Source: Chitinophagaceae bacterium (lineage in GTDB: Bacteria > Bacteroidota > Bacteroidia > Chitinophagales > Chitinophagaceae). Taken from it: a DNA stretch of 64,000 nucleotides. Positions 33,193 to 42,674 of the stretch are shown here, piece after piece. Below the pieces are notes generated by a model. That model saw only the letters and a list, made by a program, of their open reading frames with translations, was not told the origin of the DNA and made no database searches. The position numbers and the translations under genes were made by a program. Every line of letters starts with the position of its first letter. Position 1 is the stretch's first letter. The DNA lies in assembly GCA_016720565.1 (NCBI GenBank), contig JADKKJ010000012.1:558001-622000 (forward strand), in the 5' to 3' direction.

Positions 33193-34299
33193 CTATTGAT
33201 TATTAATTCCTTCGTTTTGTATTGGGATAAGTACCCGGGCTTCAACCATAGAACCGTTTATCTGCCTGATGTCAAATTTTCCCCTGGATCCATACATGAG
33301 GGAAAGGCGGCTGGTGGTGCTGGAAATTCCAAATCCATCAGCATTTGCATTTCCATTTAACTGGCCGGTATTCTGCACCATCAGTTCATAATAATTACCT
33401 CTGATCTCTGAACTCACTTTTACCACCCCCCCATTTATCTGCCTGCTGATGCCATGTTTGATGGCGTTCTCTACCAGTGTCTGCAACATCATTGGTGGTA
33501 CCGGCAGGTTCAGCGTATCCTCATCGATCTCGTATTCCACTTTCAGCCGGTCCTCGAAACGCATATTTTCCAAAGCCAGATAATCTTTGACGATGCTTAG
33601 CTCTTTTTCAAGCGGTACGGTCTCTAATTTTTCTGCATGCATGCTGCTGCGCAGGATATTGCTGAGTTCTGTTACCGCTTTCCGGGCCCTTTGCGGGTTC
33701 TCATCTACCAGGGCGCGGATACTATTGAGTGAATTGAAAATAAAATGCGGATTGATATGGGCCTTGATGGTCTGAAGTTCCAGTTCTTTTACAAGCGCTT
33801 CCAGCCTTAACGTGTCCAATTGTTGTTTTCGGCTCTTGGTCACATAATGGTAAACAAAATAGATCAGGTTCCAGATAAAGAAGAGTATGAAGAAGGAGAA
33901 ACCGCTGCTTAAGACCAGCACCAGTTTACTGATCCAGTATTTTACACCAGGCCGGGAAAGCAGCGACTGCTCATCACTGCTGAGCAGGTCCAGCCGCATG
34001 GCCGCTTCCACTCTTAAAAAAGAAGCCAGCATGGATAATATGGTGGTCAATATCAGGAACAGCACCACCTGTTTCTGCAGGTTTTTCTGAAGTATCCCCA
34101 GGCTGGTGATCACGCTTCTCATCAGGTGGGTTACCATTACCCCCAGCACCAGGAAGATGGTGACCCGGTAAAAGAAATTCTGGTCCAGTTTACCAAAGGA
34201 AAACGCGAAAAATGCGTTGATAAGGGCAAAACTGCCCCAACCTATCAGCTGAAAGGTCCAGTAAAGTGACTTTTTTCTATATTCTCTTCCCAGTGTCAT
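33193..34299 (-). CDS. LytS-like sensor histidine kinase
   Basis: A 368-residue membrane kinase with four predicted membrane helices (about 11-35, 43-60, 78-95, 125-150), then a His_kinase domain with His185 in KAHINPHFIFNSLNS and an HATPase domain (LVENAIKHG N-box; DGFGISSTTSRL G-box). No separate sensing domain is seen, so signals must be read through the membrane part. It is co-transcribed with the LytTR regulator (gap 2 bases). Confidence 0.92.
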   Translation of the reverse strand: MTLGREYRKKSLYWTFQLIGWGSFALINAFFAFSFGKLDQNFFYRVTIFLVLGVMVTHLMRSVITSLGILQKNLQKQVVLFLILTTILSMLASFLRVEAAMRLDLLSSDEQSLLSRPGVKYWISKLVLVLSSGFSFFILFFIWNLIYFVYHYVTKSRKQQLDTLRLEALVKELELQTIKAHINPHFIFNSLNSIRALVDENPQRARKAVTELSNILRSSMHAEKLETVPLEKELSIVKDYLALENMRFEDRLKVEYEIDEDTLNLPVPPMMLQTLVENAIKHGISRQINGGVVKVSSEIRGNYYELMVQNTGQLNGNANADGFGISSTTSRLSLMYGSRGKFDIRQINGSMVEARVLIPIQNEGINNQ

Positions 34300-34500
34300 G
34301 GTTCAAAGCTAATGAATGCGTTTATTGAACGCAGAGCTAATATATCAATGGCGGATAGCTCTTACAAATGGGTATTAGCCTTTTCGGGGGATTTTTGTCG
34401 GGTTTTTCAACCTTACCGGGGCCTGATAGTTATACAATATTTAGCAAACCGGTTCCGGTGGAATCGGTATTTTTAAGGCTGAAAACCGCAATTCCGGAAC

Positions 34501-36435
34501 ATGGATATTAACCCAGGACCACTTTTAGGAAAGATCAATTCGCCCGATGACCTTAAAAAATTACCTCGTGAGAAACTTCACCAGGTATGTGATGAATTAC
34601 GACAGTATATCATTGACGTGGTGAGCGTTCATGGCGGGCATTTTGGCGCAAGCCTGGGGGTGGTGGAATTAACCACAGCTATACATTACGTTTATAATAC
34701 TCCGTACGATCAGTTGGTATGGGATGTTGGTCACCAGGCCTATGGCCATAAGATCCTTACCGGCCGCCGCGATAATTTCCCTACCAACCGCAAATACAAA
34801 GGCCTTAGTGGTTTCCCCAAAAGAAGCGAATCGGAATATGACACGTTTGGCGTCGGGCATTCCAGCACTTCTGTTTCTGCTGCGCTTGGAATGGCCATGG
34901 CCGCCAAATATAAAGGGGAGACCGATCGCAAAGTAGTGGCCGTAATAGGCGATGGAGCCATGACGGCTGGTCTTGCTTTTGAGGGTATGAACCATGCCGG
35001 TGTAGCCGATGCCGATGTACTGATCATCCTGAATGATAACTGCATGGGCATAGACCCCAATGTAGGTGCCCTGAAAGAATACCTCACCGATATCACTACT
35101 TCTCCTACTTATAATAAGATGAAGGATGATATCTGGAAAATGCTGGGCAAGCTTCCCGGAAAAAAATTCAGCCAGGCCATGGCGCATAAAATGGCAGATG
35201 GTTTAAAAAGCATGGTGAGCAGCAGCTCCAATTTATTTGAAGCGCTTAACCTCCGGTATTTTGGCCCCATCGATGGACATAATGTGGCCAAGCTGGTGGA
35301 TACCATGAAAGATCTTCGCAGTATACCAGGACCAAAGATCCTTCACGTGATCACTACCAAAGGGAAAGGATATGCGCTGGCTGAAAAAGATCAAACCAAA
35401 TGGCATGCACCGGGATTATTTGACAAGATCACCGGAGAGATTCAAAAAAAGAAATTCGACCTTCCCCAGCCACCAAAATACCAGGATGTATTCGGTCTTA
35501 CCATGATCGAACTGGCTGAAAAAAATGATAAGATAGTTGGCATTACCCCTGCCATGCCTTCAGGTTCTTCCCTGAAGTTCATGATGGAAAAAATGCCTGA
35601 CCGCGCTTTTGATGTAGGTATCGCAGAACAGCATGCGGTAACCGTGAGCGCGGGTATGGCCACACAGGGATTGCGCGTGTTCTGTAATATCTATTCCTCC
35701 TTCATGCAAAGGGCCTATGATTCCGTAGTGCATGATGTGGCCATTCAAAAACTGCCCGTGGTGTTTTGCCTTGACCGTGCAGGACTGGTGGGTGATGATG
35801 GTCCTACACATCATGGCTGTTATGATATCGCTTTTATGCGTTGTATCCCTAACCTGGTGATCAGCGCCCCAATGAATGAAGCTGAATTGCGCAACCTGAT
35901 GTATACGGCGCAGCTGGAAAGCACCAACCTTCCTTTTGTGATCCGTTATCCACGCGGCGAAGGCGTAATGCCAGAATGGAGAACGGAAATGAAAGAAATA
36001 AAGATCGGTACCGGAAGAAAGATCCGTGATGGAAAGGATATCGCCATTCTCAGCCTGGGACATCCGGGAAATTTTGCCTTATCTGCCATTCGTGAATTGA
36101 AGAACCTCGGGTTGTCACCTGCTTTATACGACCTTCGTTTTGTAAAACCGCTGGATGAAGAAATGCTTCACGAGGTTTGCCGCAATTATGAAAAGATCCT
36201 GACCGTAGAAGACGGCACCATCAAAGGCGGGGCTGGTTCTGCTGTGCTGGAATTTATGGCAGCCAACGGATATAAGAATGAATTACGCATGCTGGGAATT
36301 CCTGACCGCCTGGTAGAACATGGTACACCAAAAGAACTTCACCGAGAATGCGGATATGACGCCCAGGGTATACAGGAAGCCGTTCTGGAAATGATGCGTG
36401 AAAAAGTGAAGGTAAGCGGCGAATTATTGGGCTAA
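34501..36435 (+). CDS. dxs: 1-deoxy-D-xylulose-5-phosphate synthase
   Basis: A 644-residue thiamine-diphosphate enzyme that condenses pyruvate and glyceraldehyde-3-phosphate, the first step of the MEP isoprenoid pathway. Seen: VWDVGHQAYGHKILTGR, GVGHSSTSVSAALG, the TPP motif GDGAMTAG ... NDN, the catalytic Glu in DVGIAEQHAV, and a C-terminal transketolase-like domain. Full length. No clear exact -7 box upstream; TATTTTTA at 34469-34476 is a near match. It supplies isoprenoids that both the UbiA and GGGP enzymes in this window could use. Confidence 0.95.
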   Translation: MDINPGPLLGKINSPDDLKKLPREKLHQVCDELRQYIIDVVSVHGGHFGASLGVVELTTAIHYVYNTPYDQLVWDVGHQAYGHKILTGRRDNFPTNRKYKGLSGFPKRSESEYDTFGVGHSSTSVSAALGMAMAAKYKGETDRKVVAVIGDGAMTAGLAFEGMNHAGVADADVLIILNDNCMGIDPNVGALKEYLTDITTSPTYNKMKDDIWKMLGKLPGKKFSQAMAHKMADGLKSMVSSSSNLFEALNLRYFGPIDGHNVAKLVDTMKDLRSIPGPKILHVITTKGKGYALAEKDQTKWHAPGLFDKITGEIQKKKFDLPQPPKYQDVFGLTMIELAEKNDKIVGITPAMPSGSSLKFMMEKMPDRAFDVGIAEQHAVTVSAGMATQGLRVFCNIYSSFMQRAYDSVVHDVAIQKLPVVFCLDRAGLVGDDGPTHHGCYDIAFMRCIPNLVISAPMNEAELRNLMYTAQLESTNLPFVIRYPRGEGVMPEWRTEMKEIKIGTGRKIRDGKDIAILSLGHPGNFALSAIRELKNLGLSPALYDLRFVKPLDEEMLHEVCRNYEKILTVEDGTIKGGAGSAVLEFMAANGYKNELRMLGIPDRLVEHGTPKELHRECGYDAQGIQEAVLEMMREKVKVSGELLG

Positions 36436-36471
36436 TGGTATGGGTTTTGCACTCCAAGGTAAATTCTGGTT

Positions 36472-37059
36472 ATGCGAATATTCTTTTTCATGCTTGCATG
36501 CTTCCCTTTACTACTTTCCGCCCAGATCAAGATCGCTGTGAAGGCGGGGCTTAATTTTGCCAATGTTAGCAATACAGCCGGCATAAATGCTGATAATCGC
36601 ACTGGTTATATGCTGGGCGGTTATATAGCCCCAAAGCCTAAGGGCTTTTTTGGTTTTCGTTCAGAGATCATACTTTCCCGGCAGGGCTATGATTATAAAA
36701 GCAACACGAATACCGGTCATGTAAACCTGGATTATCTTTTACTCCCCCAGTTATTTACACTCAATTTTACGAAGAAGGTGAATATTCATGCAGGTCCGCA
36801 GATCGGCTTTTTGCTGAATGCTGCTGTTGACAGCAGTGGAAACAGCGGAGGCAGTCTGCTGAATTATTTCAATAAGTTCACTTATGGAGTAGCCGCCGGA
36901 GGTGAGGTCTCTCCCCTTTTCGGACTCTTCTTTGGGGCCAGGGTAAATGTTGGATTGAACAATACCAATAATGGCACTGATCCAGGCTCACCCAATTTTA
37001 TTCCTCGCGTGAATATGAAGAATAATGTGGTGCAGGTTTATATGGGATGGAGATTATAG
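36472..37059 (+). CDS. Outer-membrane beta-barrel protein, PorT/OmpW-like size
   Basis: A 195-residue protein with a signal peptide (MRIFFFMLACFPLLLSAQ) and an alternating pattern of amphipathic strands ending in VVQVYMGWRL, as in outer-membrane beta-barrel domains. Likely an eight-stranded barrel. It follows dxs by 36 bases; function unknown. Confidence 0.75.
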   Translation: MRIFFFMLACFPLLLSAQIKIAVKAGLNFANVSNTAGINADNRTGYMLGGYIAPKPKGFFGFRSEIILSRQGYDYKSNTNTGHVNLDYLLLPQLFTLNFTKKVNIHAGPQIGFLLNAAVDSSGNSGGSLLNYFNKFTYGVAAGGEVSPLFGLFFGARVNVGLNNTNNGTDPGSPNFIPRVNMKNNVVQVYMGWRL

Positions 37060-37060
37060 T

Positions 37061-37118
37061 TGACAGTTGCCAGTGAGCAGTTGGCAGTTAATTACCTGCC
37101 GGCAGGCTGGTTAACAGC
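37061..37118. repeat. CAGTTG-word repeat
   Basis: GTTGACAGTTGCCAGTGAGC and CAGTTGGCAGTTAAT words are followed by a CCTGCCGGCAGG palindrome and GGTTAACAGCT. Same word family as 21284-21352. Lies between convergent genes. Confidence 0.6.
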
Positions 37119-37138
37119 TAATACACCTAAAAAGAAAA

Positions 37139-37174
37139 ATGGTGAATCATGAGAATTAATTCATGATTCACCAT
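37139..37174. repeat. Perfect 14-base inverted repeat
   Basis: ATGGTGAATCATGA and TCATGATTCACCAT are exact reverse complements around an 8-base GAATTAAT loop, flanked by A-runs on both sides. It could end transcripts from both converging genes. The words match the degenerate element at 32382-32440. Confidence 0.8.
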
Positions 37175-37184
37175 AAAACGTTCA

Positions 37185-37216
37185 ACGCTCATAGCTCGTA
37201 GCTCATGGCTAGAAGC
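37185..37216. repeat. CTAG/CTCGTAG-word repeat arm
   Basis: GCTCATAGCTCGTAGCTCAT then GGCTAGAAGCTT resemble other CTAG-word elements, especially the end of 53461-53492 (GCTAGAAGCTTCT). It runs up to the OsmC stop codon. Confidence 0.5.
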
Positions 37217-37627
37217 TTATACAAGAGCAGCTTCCATACTGATGGCAGTATTCAGCAATTTGCTGATAGGGCAATTAGCCTTGGCATCTTCCGCGCATTC
37301 CTGGAATTTTTCAGGAGTGATGCCCGGAACAGTTGCTTTCACTACCAGGTGACTGGAAGTAACAGAACCTGCCTCCAGTGTTATGGTAGCTTCCGTATCG
37401 ATACTGGATGGAGTAAAGCCTGCAGCGCCTAATACAAAACTCAGTTTCATCGAGAAGCAGCCTGCGTGCGCAGCGCCGATCAGTTCTTCAGGATTGGTAT
37501 TCTCTCCGCCTTCAAAACGGCTTTTGTACTCATAGTTGGCCTGGTTCAGTGCCTGTGATTTTGTTGACAGGGTACCACTGCCTTCTTTACCGGTTCCTTC
37601 CCAATGTGCAGATGCGAATGATTTCAT
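37217..37627 (-). CDS. OsmC/Ohr-family peroxiredoxin
   Basis: A 136-residue thiol peroxidase of the OsmC type, which reduces organic hydroperoxides. The two redox cysteines are Cys57 (HAGCFSM) and Cys119 (ANCPISK). The TNPEELIGAAHAGC helix start is typical of OsmC rather than Ohr. It is convergent with the beta-barrel gene, with repeat elements filling the gap. Confidence 0.9.
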   Translation of the reverse strand: MKSFASAHWEGTGKEGSGTLSTKSQALNQANYEYKSRFEGGENTNPEELIGAAHAGCFSMKLSFVLGAAGFTPSSIDTEATITLEAGSVTSSHLVVKATVPGITPEKFQECAEDAKANCPISKLLNTAISMEAALV

Positions 37628-37675
37628 AGCTGTTATTTTTTATTATAGAAAATCGTCGGTTATTATTCAAGGCAA

Positions 37676-38461
37676 TTAAGAACCAGCAGCCTCTTCCAGT
37701 TCTGCCAGCCTGTTCTCCGGTTCGTTATATTCAATAATGAAATTGTTCTTTCCTTCCCCGATGATGATCTTCAGGAAACGCTGTTGTACCAGTTCCAGCA
37801 GAGATAGGAAATTAAAAATGGCATGAACCCTGTTCTCTGATCTCTCGAAGATCTGGTCGAATGAAATAGAACGGTTCTCGCGGGCAAGGTTCAGCATACT
37901 GTCGCGGCTTCCCTCCATGGTATAGTTATACTGCACCACGGTATGCACCGGTTTGTTCAGGCGGTCACTGTATTTCTGCATGGCCCTTTCAAAAGCGCGC
38001 ATCAGTTTAAATAAAGTGATCTGCTGTATCTCTGTGCCTTCACTATCCTCTTCGCCGATCTTCATCAGTTCATCCTGGATATTTCCCCTGCGTACACTCA
38101 GTAAACGAAGCGCTTCCATTTCAGCCATCTGGGCAGAAGCTTCCTTGAATCTTTTGTATTCCAGGATCTTGTTGACCAGTTCCTGCCGCGGATCGATCTC
38201 ATTACCCGCTGCATCCAGTTCCTTACGGGGAAGCAGCATTTTTGCCTTGATGCGCATCAGGGTGGAGATGAACAGAATGAACTCACTGCTGAGTTCTATA
38301 TTGAGCTCATCGCTTTTATGGATATAATCCAGGAAATCGTTGATGATACCTGTGATAGGAATATTATAAATATCGAGTTCGTCCCTTTCAATGAAGAAAA
38401 GAAGAAGATCAAAGGGACCTTCGAACTGCGGTAATTTTATCTGGTAGGTTGGCGTCTGCAC
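37676..38461 (-). CDS. scpA: Segregation and condensation protein A
   Basis: A 261-residue kleisin subunit of the SMC-ScpAB condensin. The N-terminal signature LPQFEGPFDLLLFFIERDEL (10-29) and IYNIPITGIINDFLDYI are diagnostic, with a C-terminal winged-helix that binds the SMC head (VHAIFNFLSLLELVQQ). scpB and smc are not in the window. mscL lies 38 bases upstream... on the same strand but is probably a separate unit. Confidence 0.92.
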   Translation of the reverse strand: MQTPTYQIKLPQFEGPFDLLLFFIERDELDIYNIPITGIINDFLDYIHKSDELNIELSSEFILFISTLMRIKAKMLLPRKELDAAGNEIDPRQELVNKILEYKRFKEASAQMAEMEALRLLSVRRGNIQDELMKIGEEDSEGTEIQQITLFKLMRAFERAMQKYSDRLNKPVHTVVQYNYTMEGSRDSMLNLARENRSISFDQIFERSENRVHAIFNFLSLLELVQQRFLKIIIGEGKNNFIIEYNEPENRLAELEEAAGS

Positions 38462-38499
38462 TGGTATGTTTTTTCCTCTGTGGAGGGCAAAATTAGGGA

Positions 38500-38871
38500 T
38501 TATTTCTTCCTTAACTCGTCGCGGATCTCCCTGAGCAGAACAATATCTTCAGCCGGGGCAGCGGGGGCCTCAACCACCTGTTTTTTACGTGCATTCATCA
38601 CCTTGATCACAAGGAACAACACAAATGCTACCAAAATGAAATCTATAACTGCCTGAAGAAAATTCCCGACAGGGAATACAGTTCCATTAACCGCCACAGT
38701 AAGGTCAGAAACACCGCCTTTTCCCATTAAGAGGCTGATCACAGGCATGATCAGGCTATCTGTAAAGGCAGTAACGATCTTTCCAAAAGCGCCTCCGATT
38801 ATTACAGCAACAGCCAGGTCAACGATATTGCCTTTCATGGCAAATTCCTTGAATTCTTTAAGCATTCCCAT
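38500..38871 (-). CDS. mscL: Large-conductance mechanosensitive channel
   Basis: A 123-residue channel that opens under membrane tension to release solutes. It has the conserved N-terminus MLKEFKEFAMKGNIVDLAVA, first helix IIGGAFGKIVTAF, periplasmic loop and second helix IDFILVAFVLFLVIK, then the C-terminal helix LLREIRDELRKK. Full length, all hallmarks. It precedes scpA on the same strand. Confidence 0.95.
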   Translation of the reverse strand: MGMLKEFKEFAMKGNIVDLAVAVIIGGAFGKIVTAFTDSLIMPVISLLMGKGGVSDLTVAVNGTVFPVGNFLQAVIDFILVAFVLFLVIKVMNARKKQVVEAPAAPAEDIVLLREIRDELRKK

Positions 38872-38910
38872 TTTGATTGTTTTAAGTGTTATGGATGATA
38901 GTGAAATAAA

Positions 38911-39657
38911 CTATTTTTTCAGCCCTGGGAACTGCATGTCCAGGTCCTTGAGCAAATTACACAAAGCATCGGCTATAATAAATTCTTTATACCAGTTCTG
39001 GTCGCTGGGAACAATGGTCCAGGGAGGCTCCTGGCAATTATTAAAACAGTCCTCGTACACAGACATATAAACATCCCAGAGTTTGGCCTCCTCCAAGTCA
39101 TTCTCATTATACTTCCACATTTTTGCCGGGTCTTTTATCCTTTCCAGCAATCTAGACCGCTGTTCCTCCGGTGAAACATGTAAATAGAATTTCAGGATAT
39201 GCGTACGATTATGTTTTTGCAGCAACTTTTCAAAATCATTGATGGCTTCCATTCGTTGTTTTGCGGTCTGGTCATCGCACCACTTATGTACCCTGGTCAC
39301 CAGTATATCTTCATAATGGCTGCGGTTAAACACCTGGATCATTCCTTTTGCAGGAGCATAATGATGGATCCTCCATAAAAAATCGTGTGATAATTCCTCG
39401 GCCGTAGGTGCTTTATAGGATTTAACAGTAACCCCCTGTGGATTCATACAACCGAAGACATTGCGGATCACCCCATCTTTACCACTTCCATCCATACCCT
39501 GTATCACGATCAGTATGGAATGTTTTGACTCAGCAAAAAGCAGGTTCTGCATTTCCTGGAGTTCAGTTTTGATCGCTTCTGTCTTGTCTTTGGTCTGCAG
39601 TTTATCCCAGTCCTTAGGGGCTCTTGTTGGAATATCCTTTAATCGTATTTCTGCCAT
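38911..39657 (-). CDS. Polyphosphate kinase 2 family (PPK2) phosphotransferase
   Basis: A 248-residue P-loop enzyme that uses polyphosphate to phosphorylate nucleotides. Walker A is QGMDGSGKDGVIRN, Walker B-like is FNRSHYEDILV, and the lid follows (EEQRSRLLERIKDP). One-domain size and the lack of an N-terminal extension fit the nucleotide-phosphorylating PPK2 classes rather than large polyP-forming PPK1. Start is ATG 39657 (MAEIRLKD), not the TTG 24 bases upstream. AMP versus ADP specificity is not decided. Confidence 0.9.
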   Translation of the reverse strand: MAEIRLKDIPTRAPKDWDKLQTKDKTEAIKTELQEMQNLLFAESKHSILIVIQGMDGSGKDGVIRNVFGCMNPQGVTVKSYKAPTAEELSHDFLWRIHHYAPAKGMIQVFNRSHYEDILVTRVHKWCDDQTAKQRMEAINDFEKLLQKHNRTHILKFYLHVSPEEQRSRLLERIKDPAKMWKYNENDLEEAKLWDVYMSVYEDCFNNCQEPPWTIVPSDQNWYKEFIIADALCNLLKDLDMQFPGLKK

Positions 39658-39741
39658 AAAATAGAAAATTGGGTCTCGCAATTTAGCCTTTATAAATTTT
39701 TAAACCGCAGGCGATTTATTTTCTTGAACTTTGCGGCCTGC

Positions 39742-40674
39742 ATGAATAATAAATTCTATAACTGGCTGCTTTTTGTACTACTCTGCCTGATCTGGGGCAG
39801 TTCTTTTATTCTGATGAAATGGGGTCTTTATGATAAGGCTGGCCAGCCTGTGCTAAGCGCCTACCAGGTGGCGGCCCTCCGAATGCTTACTGCCGGAATG
39901 ATCATGCTGCCCTTTGTTTTTCAAACGCTTAAAAAAGTTCCCCGCCGGTTATTCGGCTATATTCTTTTAAGCGGGTGGCTGGGTAGTTTTTTTCCCGCTT
40001 TCCTGTTTTGCATAGCGGAAACAAAGATCGGGGGGGCCCTTGCCGGAAGCCTTAATTCGCTCACACCATTATTTGTAGTGATCACCGGTGCTGTTTTCTT
40101 TGGTATACTCACCAGCCTTCAGAAAATACTGGGGGTAATTGCAGGACTGGCAGGAACCAGTTTACTCATCTATGCCAATGTGGATAGAACCCCTGAATAT
40201 ATTGCATACACCGGGTTCGTAGTGGCCGCTACCATACTCTATGGCATCAATGTAAATATGGTTCATAGTAAACTGAAAGGGGTAAGTTCCGTTCAGATCG
40301 CGGCCATTGCGTTTACCGGACTGATCCCTGCTTCTTTGCTGGTGCTTTTCTTTACCGGCTATTTTGACCTTCCTTTAGCTGAATCTGCTTATACACTGAG
40401 CACCCTGGCCAGCAGTATGCTTGGCATTGTTGGTACCGCACTGGCTTCAATTATATTCTATGTTATGGTAAAAAGGGCAGGTGGCCTGTTTGCATCACTT
40501 GTTACCTACGGGATACCTTTTGTGGCGATCGGTTGGGGAATTTATTATGGCGAAAAGATCATGCCCCTGCAGGTAGTGGCGCTGCTGGTCATCCTGCTGG
40601 GCGTATACCTGGCCAACAGAAGTGTAAAACAATTACCTAAAGACGAAACAGTGGAACCACCTGTGGTGGATTAA
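39742..40674 (+). CDS. EamA/DMT-superfamily transporter
   Basis: A 310-residue membrane protein with ten predicted helices in two EamA repeats (first repeat LIWGSSFILMKWG, second IAYTGFVVAATILYGINVN), as in drug/metabolite exporters. Start at ATG 39742; GAACTTTG (39726-39733), one base from a -7 box, overlaps a TTG that a longer frame would use. Substrate unknown. Its 3' end overlaps the convergent frr gene by 4 bases. Confidence 0.87.
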   Translation: MNNKFYNWLLFVLLCLIWGSSFILMKWGLYDKAGQPVLSAYQVAALRMLTAGMIMLPFVFQTLKKVPRRLFGYILLSGWLGSFFPAFLFCIAETKIGGALAGSLNSLTPLFVVITGAVFFGILTSLQKILGVIAGLAGTSLLIYANVDRTPEYIAYTGFVVAATILYGINVNMVHSKLKGVSSVQIAAIAFTGLIPASLLVLFFTGYFDLPLAESAYTLSTLASSMLGIVGTALASIIFYVMVKRAGGLFASLVTYGIPFVAIGWGIYYGEKIMPLQVVALLVILLGVYLANRSVKQLPKDETVEPPVVD

Positions 40675-41231
40675 ACCGACATGATCTCTTTTTCCTTGGA
40701 GGAGAGGTGTTTTTCTACAAAAGCAATGAACTTGTCAGTGATCTGCTGAACCTCTGCTTCTGCATCTTTGGATGCATCCTCGCTGAGACCGTTCTTCTGA
40801 AGTTTCTTGATATTTTCTATGGCATCCCTGCGAATATTACGAATGGCCACTTTTGAATGTTCACCTTCATTCTGGCAGCGCTTCACGAGCTCTTTTCTTC
40901 TCTCTTCTGTCAGAGGCGGAAGGAAAATGCGAATATTCACCCCGTCATTCTGTGGGTTGATGCCAATATTTGCAGCGATAATAGCCCTTTCAATAGGCTG
41001 AAGCATATTCTTTTCCCAGGGCTGTATACTAAGCGTGCGTGCATCCATCACACTGATATTCGCCACCTGGTTGATAGGCATGGGAGAACCATAATAATCC
41101 ACCATGATGCCATCCAGCATCTGGGGGTTAGCTTTTCCGGCTCTGATCTTTACCAGTTCTATTTCGAGGTGGGTGATCGCCTTATTCATATGCTCATCAG
41201 CGCTGCTGATGATCGATGCTACATCTTCCAT
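40671..41231 (-). CDS. frr: Ribosome recycling factor
   Basis: A 186-residue factor that releases ribosomes after termination with EF-G. Typical: VKIRAGKANPQMLDGIMVDYYGS, ARTLSIQPWEKNML, NIGINPQNDGVNIRIFLPPLTEERRKELVK in short pieces, and KKLQKNGLSEDASKDAE. Full length. An exact -7 box (TAGATTTG on the minus strand, 41251-41258) precedes it by about 20 bases. Confidence 0.95.
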   Translation of the reverse strand: MEDVASIISSADEHMNKAITHLEIELVKIRAGKANPQMLDGIMVDYYGSPMPINQVANISVMDARTLSIQPWEKNMLQPIERAIIAANIGINPQNDGVNIRIFLPPLTEERRKELVKRCQNEGEHSKVAIRNIRRDAIENIKKLQKNGLSEDASKDAEAEVQQITDKFIAFVEKHLSSKEKEIMSV

Positions 41232-41250
41232 AATAGTTCTTTGTGGACCG

Positions 41251-41258
41251 CAAATCTA
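41251..41258 (-). promoter_or_regulatory. -7 promoter box of frr
   Basis: Minus-strand TAGATTTG is an exact TAnnTTTG match placed 20 bases before the frr ATG. Confidence 0.5.
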
Positions 41259-41303
41259 CTGATGAATGGCCAAAAAAGGAATTCCTTCTTGCGGAGATTC
41301 GAT

Positions 41304-42440
41304 TTAATTGTTTTCAGCTGAAGAGCTGCCTTCCGGTGTAAGGGTCACCACTTTTGGTCCTGCCTTTAACCTGGCCATTCCATTTTCAGTTGCCACTACC
41401 ATAGTATGGCGGCGGGTTCTGCGGTAATAAAGAAGACCTAAACCGGAAAACGCCAGAGCCAATATGCCCAGCAGCAGGTAATTTGGTCCGAGTGAACGGC
41501 CAAACCAGGCCAGCATGATGAAACCTATGTTAATAGCCACACAGGTAAAGGTCACTGCGGCATGTCCCAGTCCCCTATCCAGCAACAGGTGATGCACATG
41601 GTTCCTGTCGGGAGTAAACGGGGACCTTCCATTCAGGATACGGATACTGAAGACCCTTAAAGTATCCAGCAGGGGTACAATAAGTATACTGAAACCAACG
41701 GCAACGCCGGAACTTACCTGCACAGCTACAGAAGGTTCATTGCAAACATTGATAAATTTGATCACCAGTATAGCGTTTGCCAGTCCGATCATCAAAGAAC
41801 CAGAATCACCCATGAAGATCTTGGCCGGGTGATGGTTGAATATCATAAAAGCGGCCAGGCTTCCGCCAAGCGAAAAGGCGAATAAAGCATAGGCCTGGTA
41901 ATCGATCACAAAGAAATAGATACCGAAAACGGTCATGGTCAGGATACCCAGGCTGGCAGCCAGTCCGTCCACCCCATCAATGAGGTTAAATGAATTGATC
42001 ACCACGATAATGGTAAGATAGGAAAGAGCCAGCCCGAATGCCTCCGGAAGTTCATTGAAACCAAGCAGGCCATGCATGCTATCCAGTCGAATACCACCCA
42101 GGTGTATCAGAATAGAGGCGGCAATGATCTGCCCTACAAATTTCTTGGTGGCGGAAAGGATCATAATATCATCCTTTAATCCAAGGAAGAAGATCACCAG
42201 GGCAGCCGCGAAAAAATACTGGAATTCAGGATTCAAATATCCCTGGACAGAAAGCAGGGAAGCCAAAAGGAAACCGGCGAAAATACCTACTCCACCCAGG
42301 GAGGGGATCAGGCGGGTATGCACCTTACGTTCATCGGGAACATCATACAGCTTCTTTTGCTCAGCCACCTGTAAGATCACCGGTATTGCCAGGAAGGTGA
42401 TTATAAAGGCAACGGAAGAGGCCAATAAAATATCGAGCAT
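41304..42440 (-). CDS. WecA/TagO-like polyprenyl-phosphate sugar-1-phosphate transferase
   Basis: A 378-residue polytopic membrane enzyme of glycosyltransferase family 4 that attaches a sugar phosphate to undecaprenyl phosphate, starting O-antigen, capsule or other glycan chains. Catalytic Asp motifs: FLGLKDDIM, NSFNLIDGVDGLAAS and FMGDSGSLMIG, plus the HVHHLLLDRG sugar-binding loop. Start ATG 42440 (MLDILLASS); the longer frame adds 20 residues before the first membrane helix and contains the promoter box. MraY is excluded by sequence pattern. Confidence 0.92.
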   Translation of the reverse strand: MLDILLASSVAFIITFLAIPVILQVAEQKKLYDVPDERKVHTRLIPSLGGVGIFAGFLLASLLSVQGYLNPEFQYFFAAALVIFFLGLKDDIMILSATKKFVGQIIAASILIHLGGIRLDSMHGLLGFNELPEAFGLALSYLTIIVVINSFNLIDGVDGLAASLGILTMTVFGIYFFVIDYQAYALFAFSLGGSLAAFMIFNHHPAKIFMGDSGSLMIGLANAILVIKFINVCNEPSVAVQVSSGVAVGFSILIVPLLDTLRVFSIRILNGRSPFTPDRNHVHHLLLDRGLGHAAVTFTCVAINIGFIMLAWFGRSLGPNYLLLGILALAFSGLGLLYYRRTRRHTMVVATENGMARLKAGPKVVTLTPEGSSSAENN

Positions 42441-42460
42441 CGAGCTGGTTTTAAGTTTGA

Positions 42461-42468
42461 CAAAATTA
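42461..42468 (-). promoter_or_regulatory. -7 promoter box of the WecA-like gene
   Basis: Minus-strand TAATTTTG is an exact match 20 bases upstream of the ATG at 42440; it sits inside the longer frame and so argues for the later start. Confidence 0.5.
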
Positions 42469-42674
42469 AGCCTGAAAAACCGGATTTTCCAATTTGACAA
42501 CCATAATTAATGATTTGACAATAAGGAGATTGATCGGCTTTTACCTGGACTTTGGGTACTTGTTGGTAAGAAGATGGAACAGGGTGGATTTTTTATCTAA
42601 AAAGATCGCACATTTGCACGCGACATCCTTTTGATAATCGAAGGTACTAAAAGTTTAACAGCAATCAAGATATT

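Noticed and set aside
37642..37670. Minus-strand TTGAAT, 17 bases, TATAAT resembling an E. coli sigma-70 promoter before OsmC
   Set aside because: Bacteroidota sigma factors use TTTG/TAnnTTTG; an AT-rich gap gives such matches by chance.
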